64,000 nucleotides of DNA from Nocardia jejuensis NBRC 103114 (GCF_001613145.1 NZ_BDBU01000016.1:310001-374000); one strand, 5' to 3'; shown: positions 1 through 9,100, counted from the first letter of the stretch. Notes: generated from the sequence alone by a model not told the origin. Translations and numbers: made by a program.

Positions 1-110
1 AGTCCGACGAGGCCGCGCGCATCGAGGACGCGGTCGCCAAGGACCTCGCCTCGCGCTCCGGCGCCGCCTCCACCGTCGAGGTCGGCAGCCGGATCGCCGC
101 CGCGATCTGA
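1..110 (+). CDS. leuB: 3-isopropylmalate dehydrogenase, C-terminal end (partial)
   Basis: Only the last 35 codons are present, read from base 3 to the TGA at 108-110. The tail ends TVEVGSRIAAAI, which resembles the C-terminus of actinobacterial LeuB as I remember it. LeuB oxidises and decarboxylates 3-isopropylmalate in leucine synthesis. The identification rests mainly on context: in M. tuberculosis leuB is followed by an MFS transporter gene, an FAH-family gene and gltX, the order seen here, and leuCD lies 6 kb downstream. A hairpin terminator follows directly. No catalytic residues are visible in this fragment. Confidence 0.7.
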   Translation, partial: SDEAARIEDAVAKDLASRSGAASTVEVGSRIAAAI

Positions 111-122
111 CACACGTTCACT

Positions 123-165
123 CGAAGCCCCCGCCCCGAGATCGACTCGGGTGACGGGGGCTTCG
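123..165 (+). terminator. Rho-independent-type hairpin after leuB
   Basis: Eleven-base arms CGAAGCCCCCG (123-133) and CGGGGGCTTCG (155-165) are perfectly complementary, with a loop that can itself fold (CCGAG / CTCGG). It lies 13 bases after the leuB stop. There is no clear T-run, as is common for actinobacterial terminators. Confidence 0.75.
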
Positions 166-320
166 CTGTGTGCGCGATGGGCGGAAATCGGTCCTCGGAT
201 GCCCGATTTCTGTCCGTTATGCGAAACCTGATGGGGCAGTGAGACATATCGCATTCATGCATTCGGATGCGAAAACGTAACGGGGGCAGGTCTTCCGGAT
301 TTGCCGGAAATCCGCAAACA

Positions 321-368
321 CCTCCGCCGGGTCCCGTGCGGGGGAGCGGCGCCGGGCCCGGGCGGAGG
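321..368 (-). terminator. Hairpin downstream of the MFS gene
   Basis: Arms CCTCCGCC (321-328) and GGCGGAGG (361-368) are complementary, with a GC-rich middle. It lies just past the stop of the minus-strand transporter gene, where a terminator is expected. Confidence 0.5.
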
Positions 369-375
369 TGATCGG

Positions 376-1554
376 TCAGCGGGAAGCTGTGGGTACCAGA
401 GGGATTGCGGCTACGGCGATGACGGCGGCCAGCGCGAACGTCGCGGAGAATCCGGCGGCGGTGATGAGCGCGCCGAACGCCGGCGCCACCGCGGCCGCGG
501 CCAGGTTCTGGCCGGTGTTCTGAACGCCCAGTCCCCGTCCGGACCAATAGGGCCCGGCGATTTCGGCAACTGCCGTGAAGGCCAGGCCGTTGTCTGCCAC
601 AGTGATAACGGACGCCGCGATCAGCAGCGGGACGGCGGCCCACCAGGTGTGGGCCCAGGTCGCTATGGCCAAGGCGGACATGGAGATTGCCGCCGCGACC
701 GCGACCGTGCGCAGCGGCCGCAGCCGACTGCCCACCCGGTCGGACCACACACCCGCGCCGATTCGCCCGCCCGCGCTCAGGATCTGGGCCACGGTCACCA
801 GCGCGCCGGCGGCGGCCAGGGACCAGCCCACGTCCCGGTGCAGCCACAGCAGCGCGAAAGTCCAAATGGTGGCCTGCGGAATGACCAGCAGCACCGAGAC
901 GGCGTGGATCCGCCACAGCGTCGAATCGCCGCGGTACGGGTTGGCGGGTTTTCCTGTGTCGCCCGGAGATTGGGGCCGGGGCGGGTCCACGATGCCGATC
1001 AGGCAGCTGACGGCGGCGATTCCGGCCATCACGGCGGGCACCAGGATGGCGGTCGAGAACCCGTGTGCCGCAGCGACTGCGGGGATGGTCATGGCCCCGA
1101 TCGCGACGCCCAGCGGCTGCGCCGTCTGCCGGATTCCCATGGCCAGACCGCGCTGATTCGCCGGGAACCAGCCCACGATCACCCGGCCGCTGGCCCCGTT
1201 GGTGCTGCCCGCGCCCAGGCCGCCCAGGAACAGCGCAATGCCCAGTGCCACATGGCTGGTGACCGTCGTGGCGGCGATTCCGGCCGCGAACATGATGGCC
1301 GGTCCGGCCACCAGAACCTTGCGCTCGCCGATGCGATCCATCACATAACCCCAGGCGATCAGCGTGCAGACCAGGCCGATCGCGGGCATCGCGACCAGCA
1401 GTCCGGCCGTGGCCAGGCTCATCCCGTGATCGGTCAGGGCGGGCAGCAGGAAGGGGGTGCCGTTGACGAAGACCGCACTCGACCCCTGCGCGAAGACGCC
1501 GAGCGCCAGCATGGTCCACCGTCTCGACGTGCCGATATGTGTCACGGTGGACAT
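376..1554 (-). CDS. Major facilitator superfamily transporter
   Basis: The 392-residue protein is almost entirely hydrophobic, with about 12 predicted membrane segments. Its first segment begins near residue 14 (MLALGVFAQGSSAVF). A loop after segment 2 contains GYVMDRIGERKVL, the MFS A-motif region (G-x-x-x-D-R-x-G-x-R-[K/R]), and an equivalent GVWSDRVGSRL motif lies in the second half, so both MFS halves are present. It probably exports or imports a small solute by proton antiport or symport; the substrate is unknown. Its position between leuB and the FAH gene matches Rv2994 of M. tuberculosis. A GAGGTGAT ribosome-binding site precedes the ATG. It is transcribed away from the FAH gene. Confidence 0.85.
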   Translation of the reverse strand: MSTVTHIGTSRRWTMLALGVFAQGSSAVFVNGTPFLLPALTDHGMSLATAGLLVAMPAIGLVCTLIAWGYVMDRIGERKVLVAGPAIMFAAGIAATTVTSHVALGIALFLGGLGAGSTNGASGRVIVGWFPANQRGLAMGIRQTAQPLGVAIGAMTIPAVAAAHGFSTAILVPAVMAGIAAVSCLIGIVDPPRPQSPGDTGKPANPYRGDSTLWRIHAVSVLLVIPQATIWTFALLWLHRDVGWSLAAAGALVTVAQILSAGGRIGAGVWSDRVGSRLRPLRTVAVAAAISMSALAIATWAHTWWAAVPLLIAASVITVADNGLAFTAVAEIAGPYWSGRGLGVQNTGQNLAAAAVAPAFGALITAAGFSATFALAAVIAVAAIPLVPTASR

Positions 1555-1882
1555 TGGCGATCACCTCTTGTCTCAATATGTGGAACATGCGTCTTACAGA
1601 GTGAACTGTGGCCATCACGTTACACCTGATGCGTCTGGCTATTTCCGGGGCAAGCTGTCTGTTTGCTCACACCTGTCGGGTGATCTTGGTCGGGGCGCGT
1701 GCGACGGTGAGTTCTCTTGCGTATAAGGGCTTTCCACATCCCACGCGACCCGATGCGGGAGGACATGCCGCGCCGGCCCCGAGGGGTGGCCGACGGTGCG
1801 CCCCGCTCGCGTTCGCGCTCCCCGCGTGTCCTGCGGTCGGGCGCGTTTGGGCAGGTCCAAGCCCGTAGATAGGATGCGAGCC
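1555..1882. promoter_or_regulatory. Divergent intergenic region, MFS gene and FAH gene
   Basis: This 328-base region has no convincing gene. On the minus strand it holds the ribosome-binding site of the MFS gene (about 1556-1568). At the right end a TAGGAT hexamer (1870-1875) sits 7 bases before the FAH gene ATG at 1883, so that transcript may be leaderless. No operator symmetry stood out. Confidence 0.4.
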
Positions 1883-2656
1883 ATGCGCCTAGGTCGAGTT
1901 GCCAGCCCAGATGGGGTCGCTTTCGTCAGCATCGAAGGGGACGGCGGCGACGCCGTGGCCCGAGAGATCGCCGAACATCCGTTCGGCACCCCCACGTTCA
2001 CCGGCCGCAGCTGGCCGCTGGCGGACGTGCGCCTGCTCGCGCCCATCCTCGCGAGCAAAGTGATCTGCATCGGTAAGAATTACGCCGCACACGCGGAGGA
2101 GATGGGCGGTCCCGCACCGGCGGATCCGGTCATCTTCATGAAGCCGAATACGTCCATCATCGGCCCGAATGCCTCTATTGTGTTGCCGCCCAGCTCGTCT
2201 CAGGTGGACTACGAGGGCGAACTGGCCATCGTCATCGGCCGCCCCTGCAAGGACGTCCCGGCCGCTCGCGCCGCCGAGGTGATCCTGGGCTACACCGTCG
2301 CCAACGACGTCACCGCGCGCGATCAGCAGCGGCACGACGGCCAGTGGACCCGCGCCAAGGGTTATGACACCTTCTGCCCGCTCGGCCCGTGGATCGAGAC
2401 CTCCCTGGACCCTTCGGATCTGGAGATCGTCACCGAGCTCGACGGCGTGGTGAAGCAGCGCAGCCGCACTTCACTTCTGCTGCACGATATTCCGAAGCTC
2501 ATCGAATGGGTGACCACCGTGATGACTTTGCTCCCCGGCGATGTCATCCTGACCGGGACTCCGGAGGGCGTCGGCCCGATTCAGGCCGGTCAGAACGTGT
2601 CCGTGACCGTGTCGGGTATCGGCACGCTCACCAATCCCGTTGCCGCCAAACGCTGA
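1883..2656 (+). CDS. Fumarylacetoacetate hydrolase (FAH) family protein
   Basis: This 257-residue protein has the FAH/HpaG fold signature. [17 protein letters not shown] (about 49-65) is the conserved N-terminal active-site strand, followed by the metal-binding acidic cluster [10 protein letters not shown] (about 113-122) and NDVTARDQQ (about 143). FAH-family enzymes hydrolyse or decarboxylate diketo acids at a Mg2+ site; this subgroup (Rv2993c-like, 2-hydroxyhepta-2,4-diene-1,7-dioate isomerase-like) has no firm substrate. I chose the start [11 protein letters not shown] because M. tuberculosis Rv2993c begins almost identically and a TAGGAT hexamer lies 7 bases upstream. An ATG at 1874 is the alternative. 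It is likely co-transcribed with gltX, which starts 13 bases after its stop. Confidence 0.85.
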   Translation: MRLGRVASPDGVAFVSIEGDGGDAVAREIAEHPFGTPTFTGRSWPLADVRLLAPILASKVICIGKNYAAHAEEMGGPAPADPVIFMKPNTSIIGPNASIVLPPSSSQVDYEGELAIVIGRPCKDVPAARAAEVILGYTVANDVTARDQQRHDGQWTRAKGYDTFCPLGPWIETSLDPSDLEIVTELDGVVKQRSRTSLLLHDIPKLIEWVTTVMTLLPGDVILTGTPEGVGPIQAGQNVSVTVSGIGTLTNPVAAKR

Positions 2657-2669
2657 TCGAGAGAGAGTC

Positions 2670-4136
2670 ATGACTGACGTCCGGGTCCGATTCTGCCCGT
2701 CCCCCACCGGCACACCGCATGTCGGATTGGTCCGCACCGCCCTGTTCAATTGGGCCTACGCGCGCCACCACGGCGGCACCTTCGTCTTTCGCATCGAAGA
2801 CACCGACGCCGCACGCGATTCCGAGGATTCCTACCGCGCGATCCTCGACGCGCTGCGCTGGCTCGGCCTGACCTGGGACGAGGGCCCCGAGGTCGGCGGC
2901 CCCTACGGTCCCTACCGGCAGTCGCAGCGCCGTGACCTTCATCTCGATGTCGTGCGGCGGCTATTGGAGGCGGGGGAGGCCTACGAATCCTTCTCCACCC
3001 CTGAGGAAGTCGAGGCCCGCCACAAGGCCGCCGGCCGGGATCCCAAGCTGGGCTACGACAATTTCGATCGGGACCTGACTCCCGAGCGGATCGCCGCCTA
3101 CAAGGCCGAGGGCCGCGGCGCGGTCGTCCGGCTCCGGATGCCCGACCGCGATCTGTCCTGGAACGATCTGGTGCGCGGTGAGACCACCTTCCGCGCGGGC
3201 ACCGTCCCGGACTTCGCGCTCACCCGCGGTAATGGCGATCCGCTCTATACGCTGGTCAACCCCGTCGACGATGCGCTGATGAAGATCACCCATGTTTTGC
3301 GCGGTGAGGATTTGCTGTCATCCACGCCGAGGCAGCTGGCGTTGTACGACGCCATGAAGCGGATCGGGGTAGCGGAACTTACTCCCGAGTTCGGTCATCT
3401 GCCCTTCGTGATGGGGCAGGGCAACAAGAAGTTGTCCAAGCGCGATCCGGAGTCCAATCTCTTCCTGCACCGCGACCGAGGGTTCATTCCCGAAGGTTTG
3501 CTGAATTATCTGGCGCTGCTCGGCTGGAGCATCGCCGATGATCATGACGTCTTCTCCATGGCGGAGATGGTGGCGGCGTTCGATATATCGAAAGTTAATT
3601 CCAATCCGGCGCGTTTCGATCAGAAGAAGGCGGACGCCCTCAACGCCGAACATATTCGGTTGCTGGAGTCGGGTGATTTCACTCACCGGCTTCGTGAGTA
3701 CCTCACGTTGCACGGTCATATCGGGGCCGAGATCGACGAGAAGCTGTTCGCTACAGCGGCCGATCTCGTGCAGACCCGAATCGTCGTACTGAGTGATGCA
3801 TGGGATCTCTTGAAGTTCCTGTTCGTGCCGATCGACGAGTTCGCCATCGACGACGCGGCGAAGCAAAAGAATCTCGGCCCCGATGCCGCGCCCGTATTAC
3901 AGGCCGCGATCACCGCATTGGAGGGTGTTTCCGAGTGGACCGCGGCGCCGATCGAGGAGGCGCTCAAAACCGCGCTCATCGAGGAACTGGGCCTGAAGCC
4001 GCGCAAGGCCTTCACTCCGGTACGAGTGGCGGTCACCGGATCGCATATCAGCCCGCCGCTGTACGAGTCGCTCGAGCTTCTCGGGCGTGAGGTCTCGATG
4101 GCACGCCTGGGTGCCGCGCTGACGCTCGCGGTATAG
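2670..4136 (+). CDS. gltX: Glutamyl-tRNA synthetase
   Basis: This 488-residue class I aminoacyl-tRNA synthetase charges tRNA with glutamate in the cytoplasm. The HIGH-like motif is [11 protein letters not shown] (about residues 10-20) and the KMSKS loop is KLSKRDP (about 253). The C-terminal third is the helical anticodon-binding domain of bacterial GluRS. Length is normal for the family. The start [12 protein letters not shown] follows a GAGAGAG ribosome-binding site by about 4 bases; a start 10 codons upstream would overlap the FAH gene and adds non-conserved residues. It is followed by a terminator, then tRNA-Gln and tRNA-Glu genes. Actinobacteria generally lack GlnRS and make Gln-tRNA by GatCAB from Glu-tRNA(Gln), so this GluRS is probably non-discriminating (inference). 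Confidence 0.96.
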   Translation: MTDVRVRFCPSPTGTPHVGLVRTALFNWAYARHHGGTFVFRIEDTDAARDSEDSYRAILDALRWLGLTWDEGPEVGGPYGPYRQSQRRDLHLDVVRRLLEAGEAYESFSTPEEVEARHKAAGRDPKLGYDNFDRDLTPERIAAYKAEGRGAVVRLRMPDRDLSWNDLVRGETTFRAGTVPDFALTRGNGDPLYTLVNPVDDALMKITHVLRGEDLLSSTPRQLALYDAMKRIGVAELTPEFGHLPFVMGQGNKKLSKRDPESNLFLHRDRGFIPEGLLNYLALLGWSIADDHDVFSMAEMVAAFDISKVNSNPARFDQKKADALNAEHIRLLESGDFTHRLREYLTLHGHIGAEIDEKLFATAADLVQTRIVVLSDAWDLLKFLFVPIDEFAIDDAAKQKNLGPDAAPVLQAAITALEGVSEWTAAPIEEALKTALIEELGLKPRKAFTPVRVAVTGSHISPPLYESLELLGREVSMARLGAALTLAV

Positions 4137-4143
4137 GCCCTCG

Positions 4144-4186
4144 GAGGCCGGTGGCGCCCCTCGGGGAGAGCGGCGAAACCGGCCTC
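4144..4186 (+). terminator. Hairpin after gltX
   Basis: Arms GAGGCCGGT (4144-4152) and ACCGGCCTC (4178-4186) are perfect complements and begin 7 bases after the gltX stop. Confidence 0.6.
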
Positions 4187-4291
4187 TGACCAGCCGATTT
4201 GTAGTTCACCGGCATAGTTCTGCTAATCTCTTCCTCGTTCGGAAAGCAGCCGGGAAGCCCCCACAAAGGGCGGACCGAATGGCCGAACCAA

Positions 4292-4363
4292 TGGGGTATG
4301 GTGTAATTGGCAACACAGCTGTTTCTGGTACAGCCATTCTAGGTTCGAGTCCTGGTACCCCAG
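4292..4363 (+). tRNA. tRNA-Gln, anticodon CUG
   Basis: The cloverleaf closes fully. Acceptor TGGGGTA (4292-4298) pairs with TACCCCA (4356-4362), with discriminator G at 4363. The D-arm lies in 4301-4316, and the anticodon stem GCTGT / ACAGC (4318-4322, 4330-4334) has the loop anticodon CTG at 4325-4327. The T-loop is GGTTCGAGTCC. The gene is 72 nt with no encoded CCA. It reads codon CAG. Confidence 0.95.
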
Positions 4364-4447
4364 CTGAGAGAGCTTCGAAGCTCTCCATTCGAGACGCTCC
4401 GGCGGCCGAGATCCTCCGGGATGACGTCGCCGAGAATCTCACCTCCT

Positions 4448-4520
4448 GGTCCCGTCGTCTAGCGGCCTAGGACGCCGCCCTCTCAAGGCGGTAGCGCGGG
4501 TTCAAATCCCGTCGGGACTA
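4448..4520 (+). tRNA. tRNA-Glu, anticodon CUC
   Basis: Acceptor GGTCCCG (4448-4454) pairs with CGGGACT (4513-4519), with a G-U closing pair and discriminator A at 4520. The anticodon stem CCGCC / GGCGG (4475-4479, 4487-4491) encloses the loop with anticodon CTC at 4482-4484. The T-arm loop is TTCAAAT. The gene is 73 nt, CCA not encoded. It reads codon GAG and lies 84 bases after tRNA-Gln, probably in the same transcript. Confidence 0.95.
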
Positions 4521-4525
4521 CGTAG

Positions 4526-4560
4526 AGCGAAGGCCCCCAGCATTGCTGGGGGCCTTCGCT
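4526..4560 (+). terminator. Strong terminator after the tRNA genes
   Basis: Arms of 15 bases, AGCGAAGGCCCCCAG (4526-4540) and CTGGGGGCCTTCGCT (4546-4560), are perfectly complementary with a 5-base loop, followed by TTTCTGTCT. It can also stop the minus-strand PPOX-family gene. Confidence 0.9.
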
Positions 4561-4604
4561 TTTCTGTCTATATCCGCTCCCGCTCGATATCAGCCCTGTT
4601 CGGA

Positions 4605-5108
4605 TCAGCCCTGTTCGGCCGGGGCGGTGGTGCCACCGAGCGGGAGTGCAGGCAGTCCGAGTTTGCGGTGGTCCCAGCTGCGCACGCGCTCGGGGACCAC
4701 GCGAATCGCGACCCGCTTGTGCAGCATCTGCTCCACGAAGGGCCTGGCCTCCTCGGAGTACGGCCCGGTGTAGCGCTCCCACACGCTGACGCCCACGGCG
4801 AACAGGGCGTCGGGGTCCTCCACGATCTCGGCGTGGCCCTCGAAGGAGACCCCGCGCAGCTGGTCGTAGGTGTCGCCGGATTCGACCATCACCGTGATGC
4901 GGGGGTCGCGCCGCAGATTCACGGCCTTCTGCGATTTGGCCTTGGTCTCGAACCAGATTTCGCCGTCTACCAGGGCGTACCACATGGCGATCAAGTGCGG
5001 CGCGCCCGCGGCGCCGATGGTGGCCATGGTGGCGATACGGCTGCGCTCCAGGAATTCGGTGATCTCCTGTTCGGACATCACGATCTGTGCGCGTTGATTA
5101 ACTCCCAT
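4605..5108 (-). CDS. Pyridoxamine 5'-phosphate oxidase-family (split-barrel flavin/F420) protein
   Basis: This 167-residue protein has the split-barrel signature: an N-terminal helix (EITEFLERSRIATMATIG), then AAGAPHLIAMWYALVDGEIWFET (only key residues noted here), a central LRRDPRITVMVE strand and the SFEGHAEIVED strand. The family uses FMN or F420 as hydride carrier. Rv2991 occupies the same locus in M. tuberculosis and is an uncharacterised member, so the substrate is unknown; F420 is plausible because the lineage makes it (fbiD is nearby). The start at 5108 is supported by a TACAGT hexamer (complement of 5115-5120) exactly 6 bases upstream, suggesting a leaderless transcript. A second Met, at residue 11 (MSEQEITEF), is an alternative start. 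Confidence 0.8.
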   Translation of the reverse strand: MGVNQRAQIVMSEQEITEFLERSRIATMATIGAAGAPHLIAMWYALVDGEIWFETKAKSQKAVNLRRDPRITVMVESGDTYDQLRGVSFEGHAEIVEDPDALFAVGVSVWERYTGPYSEEARPFVEQMLHKRVAIRVVPERVRSWDHRKLGLPALPLGGTTAPAEQG

Positions 5109-5212
5109 CAGCCGACTGTAATTTACGGCGTATGAGCCGGGTCACACTACCCGCGTCGAGTCCGGTGCGACGTGGCTGAGCGGGCGTTATTCGCTTTTCC
5201 GGAACGAAAACG

Positions 5213-5248
5213 CCGAAGCCCCCGCCGGGACGTCGGCGGGGGCTTCGG
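5213..5248 (-). terminator. Terminator of ltbR
   Basis: Fifteen-base arms CCGAAGCCCCCGCCG (5213-5227) and CGGCGGGGGCTTCGG (5234-5248) are perfect complements with a 6-base loop. The hairpin lies 92 bases past the end of ltbR on the minus strand; on that strand TTTTC follows. Confidence 0.8.
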
Positions 5249-5339
5249 GTGCCGGTGTGGACTTCGGGCCTGTGCGCGCCTCCGGCGCGGTAATCGGCCC
5301 GAGGTGGGGTCGGTGTGACTGGTGAGGGTGGATCGGCCG

Positions 5340-6041
5340 TCAGAGGCGCTTGTGGAGGGCGTCGGCGGCGGCCACCAGATCCGCTGCCCACCGCGCGCCC
5401 GGTCGCCGGCCCATCCGGTCGATGGGTCCGGATACCGAGACGGCCGCGATCACCGCGCCGCCCGCGTCCCTGACCGGGGCGGACACGCTGGCCACGCCCG
5501 CCGCGCGTTCGGCCGCGCTCTGGGCCCAGCCGCGTCGGCGCACCTCCGCGAGGGCTCGCTCACCGAATACCGCTTCGGGCAGGACGGTGCGCTGCAGCTC
5601 CGGATCGGCCCAGGCCAGCAGGACCTTGGCCGCGGAACCCGCGGTCATCGGCATGCGGGCCCCGATCGGGACGGTGTCGCGCAGGCCGGCGGCGGGTTCC
5701 ATCGCCGCGACGCAGACCCGGGCGTTGCCGTCCCGGCGGTAGAGCTGCACGCTCTCGCCGGTGATCTCGCGCAGCCGGGGAAGGATGGTGGTGGCGGCGT
5801 CCAGCAGGGGATCGGTGGCGGTGGTAGCCAGCTCCGACAAAGCGGGCCCGGGCCGCCACAGACCCTGGCCGTCACGGGCCAGCATGCGATGCACCTCCAG
5901 GCCCACGGCCAGGCGATGCGCGGTGGCCCGGGGCAGGCCGGTACGGGCGCACAGCTCGTTGAGGCCGCAGGGTTGCTCGGCTACGGCGTGCAGGACGGCC
6001 ATGGCTTTGTCCAGAACACCGATACCGCTATGCTGTCTCAT
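5340..6041 (-). CDS. ltbR: IclR-family transcriptional regulator (LtbR/NdgR type)
   Basis: This 233-residue protein has an N-terminal winged HTH (SGIGVLDKAMAVLHAVAEQ to about residue 65, with recognition-helix text LPRATAHRLAVGLE) and a C-terminal IclR effector-binding domain (GAGMPMTAGSAAKVLLA-like region about 115-135; APVRDAGGAVIAAVSVSGP near 195). IclR proteins next to and divergent from leuCD are LtbR in Corynebacterium glutamicum, which represses leuB, leuCD and trp genes, and NdgR in Streptomyces. Rv2989 is the M. tuberculosis counterpart. The divergent arrangement with leuC across 125 bases fits control of leucine synthesis. The start MRQHSGIGVLDKA matches the usual short N-terminus. 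The effector cannot be read from sequence. Confidence 0.85.
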   Translation of the reverse strand: MRQHSGIGVLDKAMAVLHAVAEQPCGLNELCARTGLPRATAHRLAVGLEVHRMLARDGQGLWRPGPALSELATTATDPLLDAATTILPRLREITGESVQLYRRDGNARVCVAAMEPAAGLRDTVPIGARMPMTAGSAAKVLLAWADPELQRTVLPEAVFGERALAEVRRRGWAQSAAERAAGVASVSAPVRDAGGAVIAAVSVSGPIDRMGRRPGARWAADLVAAADALHKRL

Positions 6042-6166
6042 AGAACGATATTAGCGTCTCGCATACTGGGAATTGCAAACCGAGGTTCGCACGCCCAGGT
6101 GTTCCCGAGAACGCTTCCCGCGTCACCAGCCCGGGCGTGGGTATGTCAACGAGAGGTGATGGAGCT
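6042..6166. promoter_or_regulatory. ltbR-leuC divergent control region
   Basis: This 125-base region must carry both promoters. A direct repeat GTCTC-ATA occurs as GTCTCATA (6034-6041, at the ltbR start codon) and GTCTCGCATA (6055-6064), roughly two helical turns apart, which could be a regulator contact. The leuC ribosome-binding site GAGAGG is at 6151-6156. I saw no leader peptide rich in leucine codons, so attenuation is not evident. Confidence 0.4.
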
Positions 6167-7591
6167 ATGGCCGATCGGCCACGCACTCTGGCGGAGAAGG
6201 TCTGGGAGCAGCACGTCGTCGTCGCCGGTGGCGGCGAGGGCGCGAATCGCGAGCCCGACCTGATCTACATCGACCTGCACCTGGTGCACGAGGTGACGAG
6301 CCCGCAGGCCTTCGATGGCCTTCGCGCCGCGGGCCGTCCGGTGCGCCGTCCCGACCTCACCATCGCGACCGAGGACCACAACGTCCCGACGATCGACATC
6401 GACAAGCCGATCGCCGATCCCATCTCGCGCCTGCAGGTGGACACCCTGCGCAAGAACTGCGAGGAATTCGGCATCCGCCTGCACCCGATGGGTGATCTGG
6501 ATCAGGGCATCGTGCACGTGGTCGGCCCGCAGCTGGGCCTGACCCAGCCGGGAACCACGGTGGTGTGCGGTGATTCGCACACCTCGACGCACGGCGCGTT
6601 CGGCGCGCTCGCGATGGGTATCGGCACCAGCGAAGTGGAACACGTTCTGGCAACGCAGACTTTGTCGCTGCGCCCGTTCCGGACCATGGCCATCAATATC
6701 GACGGCACCCTGCCGGACGGCGTGACCTCCAAGGACGTCATTCTGGCGGTCATCGCCCAGATCGGCACCGGCGGTGGCCAGGGGTATGTGCTGGAGTACC
6801 GCGGCGAGGCCGTGCGCGCCATGTCCATGGAAGCCCGGATGACGATGTGCAACATGTCGATCGAGGCCGGCGCCCGCGCGGGCATGGTCGGCCCGGACGA
6901 GGTCACCTACGAGTTCCTGAAGGGGCGTCCGCACGCGCCCGAGGGCGCGGACTGGGATGCCGCCGTGGCGGCCTGGGACGCGCTGAACACCGACGAGGGT
7001 GCGACATTCGATGCCGAAGTACACCTGGACGCCTCGAAATTGACGCCTTTCGTCACGTGGGGCACCAATCCGGGACAGGGTGCGCCGCTGGGCGACTCGG
7101 TGCCGGATCCGGAGCAGATCGTCGACGAGAACGAGCGTGACGCCGCGGAGAAGGCGCTGCGCTACATGGACCTGAAGCCGGGCCAGCCGCTGCGAGATCT
7201 CGCCGTGGACACCGTTTTCGTGGGTTCCTGCACCAATGGCCGGATCGAGGATCTGCGTGCGGTAGCGGACGTTCTGAAGGGCCGGAAGGTCGCCACGAGC
7301 GTGCGGATGCTGATCGTCCCGGGTTCGATGCGGGTTCGCCTGCAGGCGGAAAACGAGGGTCTGGGCGAGATTTTCACCGCGGCGGGCGCGGAATGGCGTC
7401 AGGCCGGTTGCTCCATGTGCCTGGGAATGAACCCCGATCAGCTTTCTCCCGGTCAGCGTTGTGCTTCCACGTCGAACCGGAACTTCGAAGGGCGACAGGG
7501 CAAGGGCGGTCGAACACATCTGGTGTCGCCGCTGGTCGCGGCGGCGACCGCGGTGCGCGGAACCCTGTCCTCACCTGCGGATCTGGCTTGA
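6167..7591 (+). CDS. leuC: 3-isopropylmalate dehydratase large subunit
   Basis: This 474-residue aconitase-superfamily protein isomerises 2- to 3-isopropylmalate together with LeuD. The [4Fe-4S] ligands are visible: FVGSCTNGR (Cys near 354) and [11 protein letters not shown] (Cys near 414 and 417). [20 protein letters not shown] (about 139-158) is the conserved substrate-binding stretch. I chose [11 protein letters not shown] as the start: it matches family N-termini and follows GAGAGGTG at a good distance. An ATG 10 codons upstream is less likely. leuD follows after 43 bases. LtbR, transcribed divergently, is the expected regulator. Confidence 0.96.
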   Translation: MADRPRTLAEKVWEQHVVVAGGGEGANREPDLIYIDLHLVHEVTSPQAFDGLRAAGRPVRRPDLTIATEDHNVPTIDIDKPIADPISRLQVDTLRKNCEEFGIRLHPMGDLDQGIVHVVGPQLGLTQPGTTVVCGDSHTSTHGAFGALAMGIGTSEVEHVLATQTLSLRPFRTMAINIDGTLPDGVTSKDVILAVIAQIGTGGGQGYVLEYRGEAVRAMSMEARMTMCNMSIEAGARAGMVGPDEVTYEFLKGRPHAPEGADWDAAVAAWDALNTDEGATFDAEVHLDASKLTPFVTWGTNPGQGAPLGDSVPDPEQIVDENERDAAEKALRYMDLKPGQPLRDLAVDTVFVGSCTNGRIEDLRAVADVLKGRKVATSVRMLIVPGSMRVRLQAENEGLGEIFTAAGAEWRQAGCSMCLGMNPDQLSPGQRCASTSNRNFEGRQGKGGRTHLVSPLVAAATAVRGTLSSPADLA

Positions 7592-7634
7592 TTCCGTAAG
7601 ACCCTTCGGCCACAACAGACTCAGGAGAATCACG

Positions 7635-8243
7635 ATGGAAGCGTTCAAGCTCCACAAGGGGATCGGCGTTCCGTTCCGTCGATCCAATGTCGACACCGAC
7701 CAGATCATCCCGGCTGTCTATCTGAAGCGCGTAACCCGAACGGGTTTCGAGGACGGCTTGTTCGCGGCGTGGCGAACAGATCCGAACTTCATTCTGAACA
7801 CCGAGCCGTACAACCGAGGTAGTGTGCTGGTCGCCGGTCCGGATTTCGGCACCGGATCCTCACGTGAGCACGCTGTTTGGGCGTTGAAGGACTACGGGTT
7901 CCGGGTGGTGATCTCGTCCCGCTTCGCGGACATCTTCCGCGGGAACGCCGGCAAGGACGGCCTTCTGACGGCCCGGATGGCGCAGAGCGATGTGGAATTG
8001 CTCTGGAAGTTGCTCGAGGAACAGCCCGGTTTGGAATTGACCGTGGACCTCGAGACTCGGACTGTCGCGGCGGGAACGGTCGTGTTGCCGTTCGATATTG
8101 ACGACTACACCCGCTGGCGTCTGCTGGAAGGGCTGGACGACATCGGCCTCACTCAGCGGCGCAGCGACGAGATCACCCAGTTCGAAAACGCAAGGCCGAC
8201 ATGGAAACCCACTACCATTCCGGCCCGTATTTCGCAGACGTAA
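7635..8243 (+). CDS. leuD: 3-isopropylmalate dehydratase small subunit
   Basis: This 202-residue protein is the swivelling small subunit of isopropylmalate isomerase. The conserved text [20 protein letters not shown] (about 14-33) and the phosphate/substrate loop [19 protein letters not shown] (about 73-91) identify it. The start [13 protein letters not shown] follows an AGGAG site (7623-7627) by 7 bases and agrees with family N-termini. It forms an operon with leuC. Nothing is missing; length is normal. Confidence 0.96.
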   Translation: MEAFKLHKGIGVPFRRSNVDTDQIIPAVYLKRVTRTGFEDGLFAAWRTDPNFILNTEPYNRGSVLVAGPDFGTGSSREHAVWALKDYGFRVVISSRFADIFRGNAGKDGLLTARMAQSDVELLWKLLEEQPGLELTVDLETRTVAAGTVVLPFDIDDYTRWRLLEGLDDIGLTQRRSDEITQFENARPTWKPTTIPARISQT

Positions 8244-8290
8244 TCATTGGCGGCCGTTAGCTGAACGTCCCCAAACCAGGTAGCTGGGCG

Positions 8291-8323
8291 TGTGCCATGT
8301 CTCATCAAAATAGGCGTGGCACA
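8291..8323. promoter_or_regulatory. Inverted repeat between leuD and hupB
   Basis: TGTGCCA (8291-8297) and TGGCACA (8317-8323) form a 7-base inverted repeat around a 19-base, A-rich loop. It is 48 bases after leuD. It could be a weak leuCD terminator or an operator: a TAGACT hexamer (8324-8329) that may be a hupB -10 element begins at its right edge. Confidence 0.35.
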
Positions 8324-8399
8324 TAGACTCTTGCCCAAAGAAGGTTTACCGTGGTACCTAGTCGGTCCGACGACGGGCCATTAGTCTGCGGAGGATTCA

Positions 8400-9047
8400 A
8401 TGAACAAGGCGGAACTGATCGATGTTCTGACCGAGAAGTTGGGTACTGACAGGCGCACGGCTACTGCGGCAGTCGAGCAGATGGTCGATACGATCGTGCG
8501 TGCTGTGAACAAAGGTCAGAGCGTCACCATCACCGGATTTGGTGTCTTCGAACAGCGTAAGCGTGCCGCTCGTGTGGCCCGTAACCCGCGCACCGGCGAA
8601 ACCGTCAAGGTGAAGCCGACTTCGGTGCCGGCGTTCCGTCCGGGCGCTCAGTTCAAGGCAATCATCGCCGGCAAGCAGAAGATCACCGCGAGCGGCCCGG
8701 CCGTGAAACGCGGTGTGGCTGCTCCGGTGTCGGGTGGCAAGACCACGGCGAAGAAGACGGCGGCGAAGAAGACCGCCAAGAAGGCAGCGACCAAGGCTCC
8801 GGCCAAGACCACTGCCAAGAAGGCCGCTTCGAAGGCTCCTGCGAAGAAGGCAGCAGTCAAGAAGACGGTCGCCAAGAAGACCGTTGCCAAGAAGACTCCG
8901 GCAAAGGCCCCTGCTGCCAAGAAGACTGCGGCCAAGAAGACCGCCGTCAAGGCCAGCGCTGTCAAGAAGGCCACCACGGCCAAGAAGACCACTGCGAAGA
9001 AGGCTCCGGCCAAGAAGACCGCCGCAAAGCGGACTGCCCGTCGCTGA
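8400..9047 (+). CDS. hupB: HU-type nucleoid protein with Lys/Ala-rich tail
   Basis: This 215-residue protein has a standard HU domain at residues 1-90 ([15 protein letters not shown] at the start; the DNA-binding arm [20 protein letters not shown] at about 48-67). It is followed by about 125 residues of KKTAAKK / KKAPAK-type repeats that resemble eukaryotic histone H1 tails. This two-domain form is typical of mycobacteria and Nocardia (HupB/Hlp/MDP1). It binds and compacts DNA; in mycobacteria the tail is acetylated and methylated and affects iron storage and growth. The tail is encoded by degenerate AAGAAG/GCC repeats, so length may vary between strains. A GGAGG site lies 4 bases before the ATG. 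Two hairpins follow the gene. Confidence 0.95.
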   Translation: MNKAELIDVLTEKLGTDRRTATAAVEQMVDTIVRAVNKGQSVTITGFGVFEQRKRAARVARNPRTGETVKVKPTSVPAFRPGAQFKAIIAGKQKITASGPAVKRGVAAPVSGGKTTAKKTAAKKTAKKAATKAPAKTTAKKAASKAPAKKAAVKKTVAKKTVAKKTPAKAPAAKKTAAKKTAVKASAVKKATTAKKTTAKKAPAKKTAAKRTARR

Positions 9048-9058
9048 CGGGTTCGAAC

Positions 9059-9079
9059 AGCCCGTCGTTGACGGGCTTT
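9059..9079 (+). terminator. First hairpin after hupB
   Basis: Arms AGCCCGTC (9059-9066) and GACGGGCT (9070-9077) are perfect complements with a 3-base loop, followed by TT. Confidence 0.6.
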
Positions 9080-9100
9080 CGACGCAGGACGACATGTGAG

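Noticed and set aside
8730..9047. Imperfect AAGAAG/GCC repeats considered as a non-coding repeat array
   Set aside because: They encode the Lys/Ala tail of HupB in frame and are explained by the protein.
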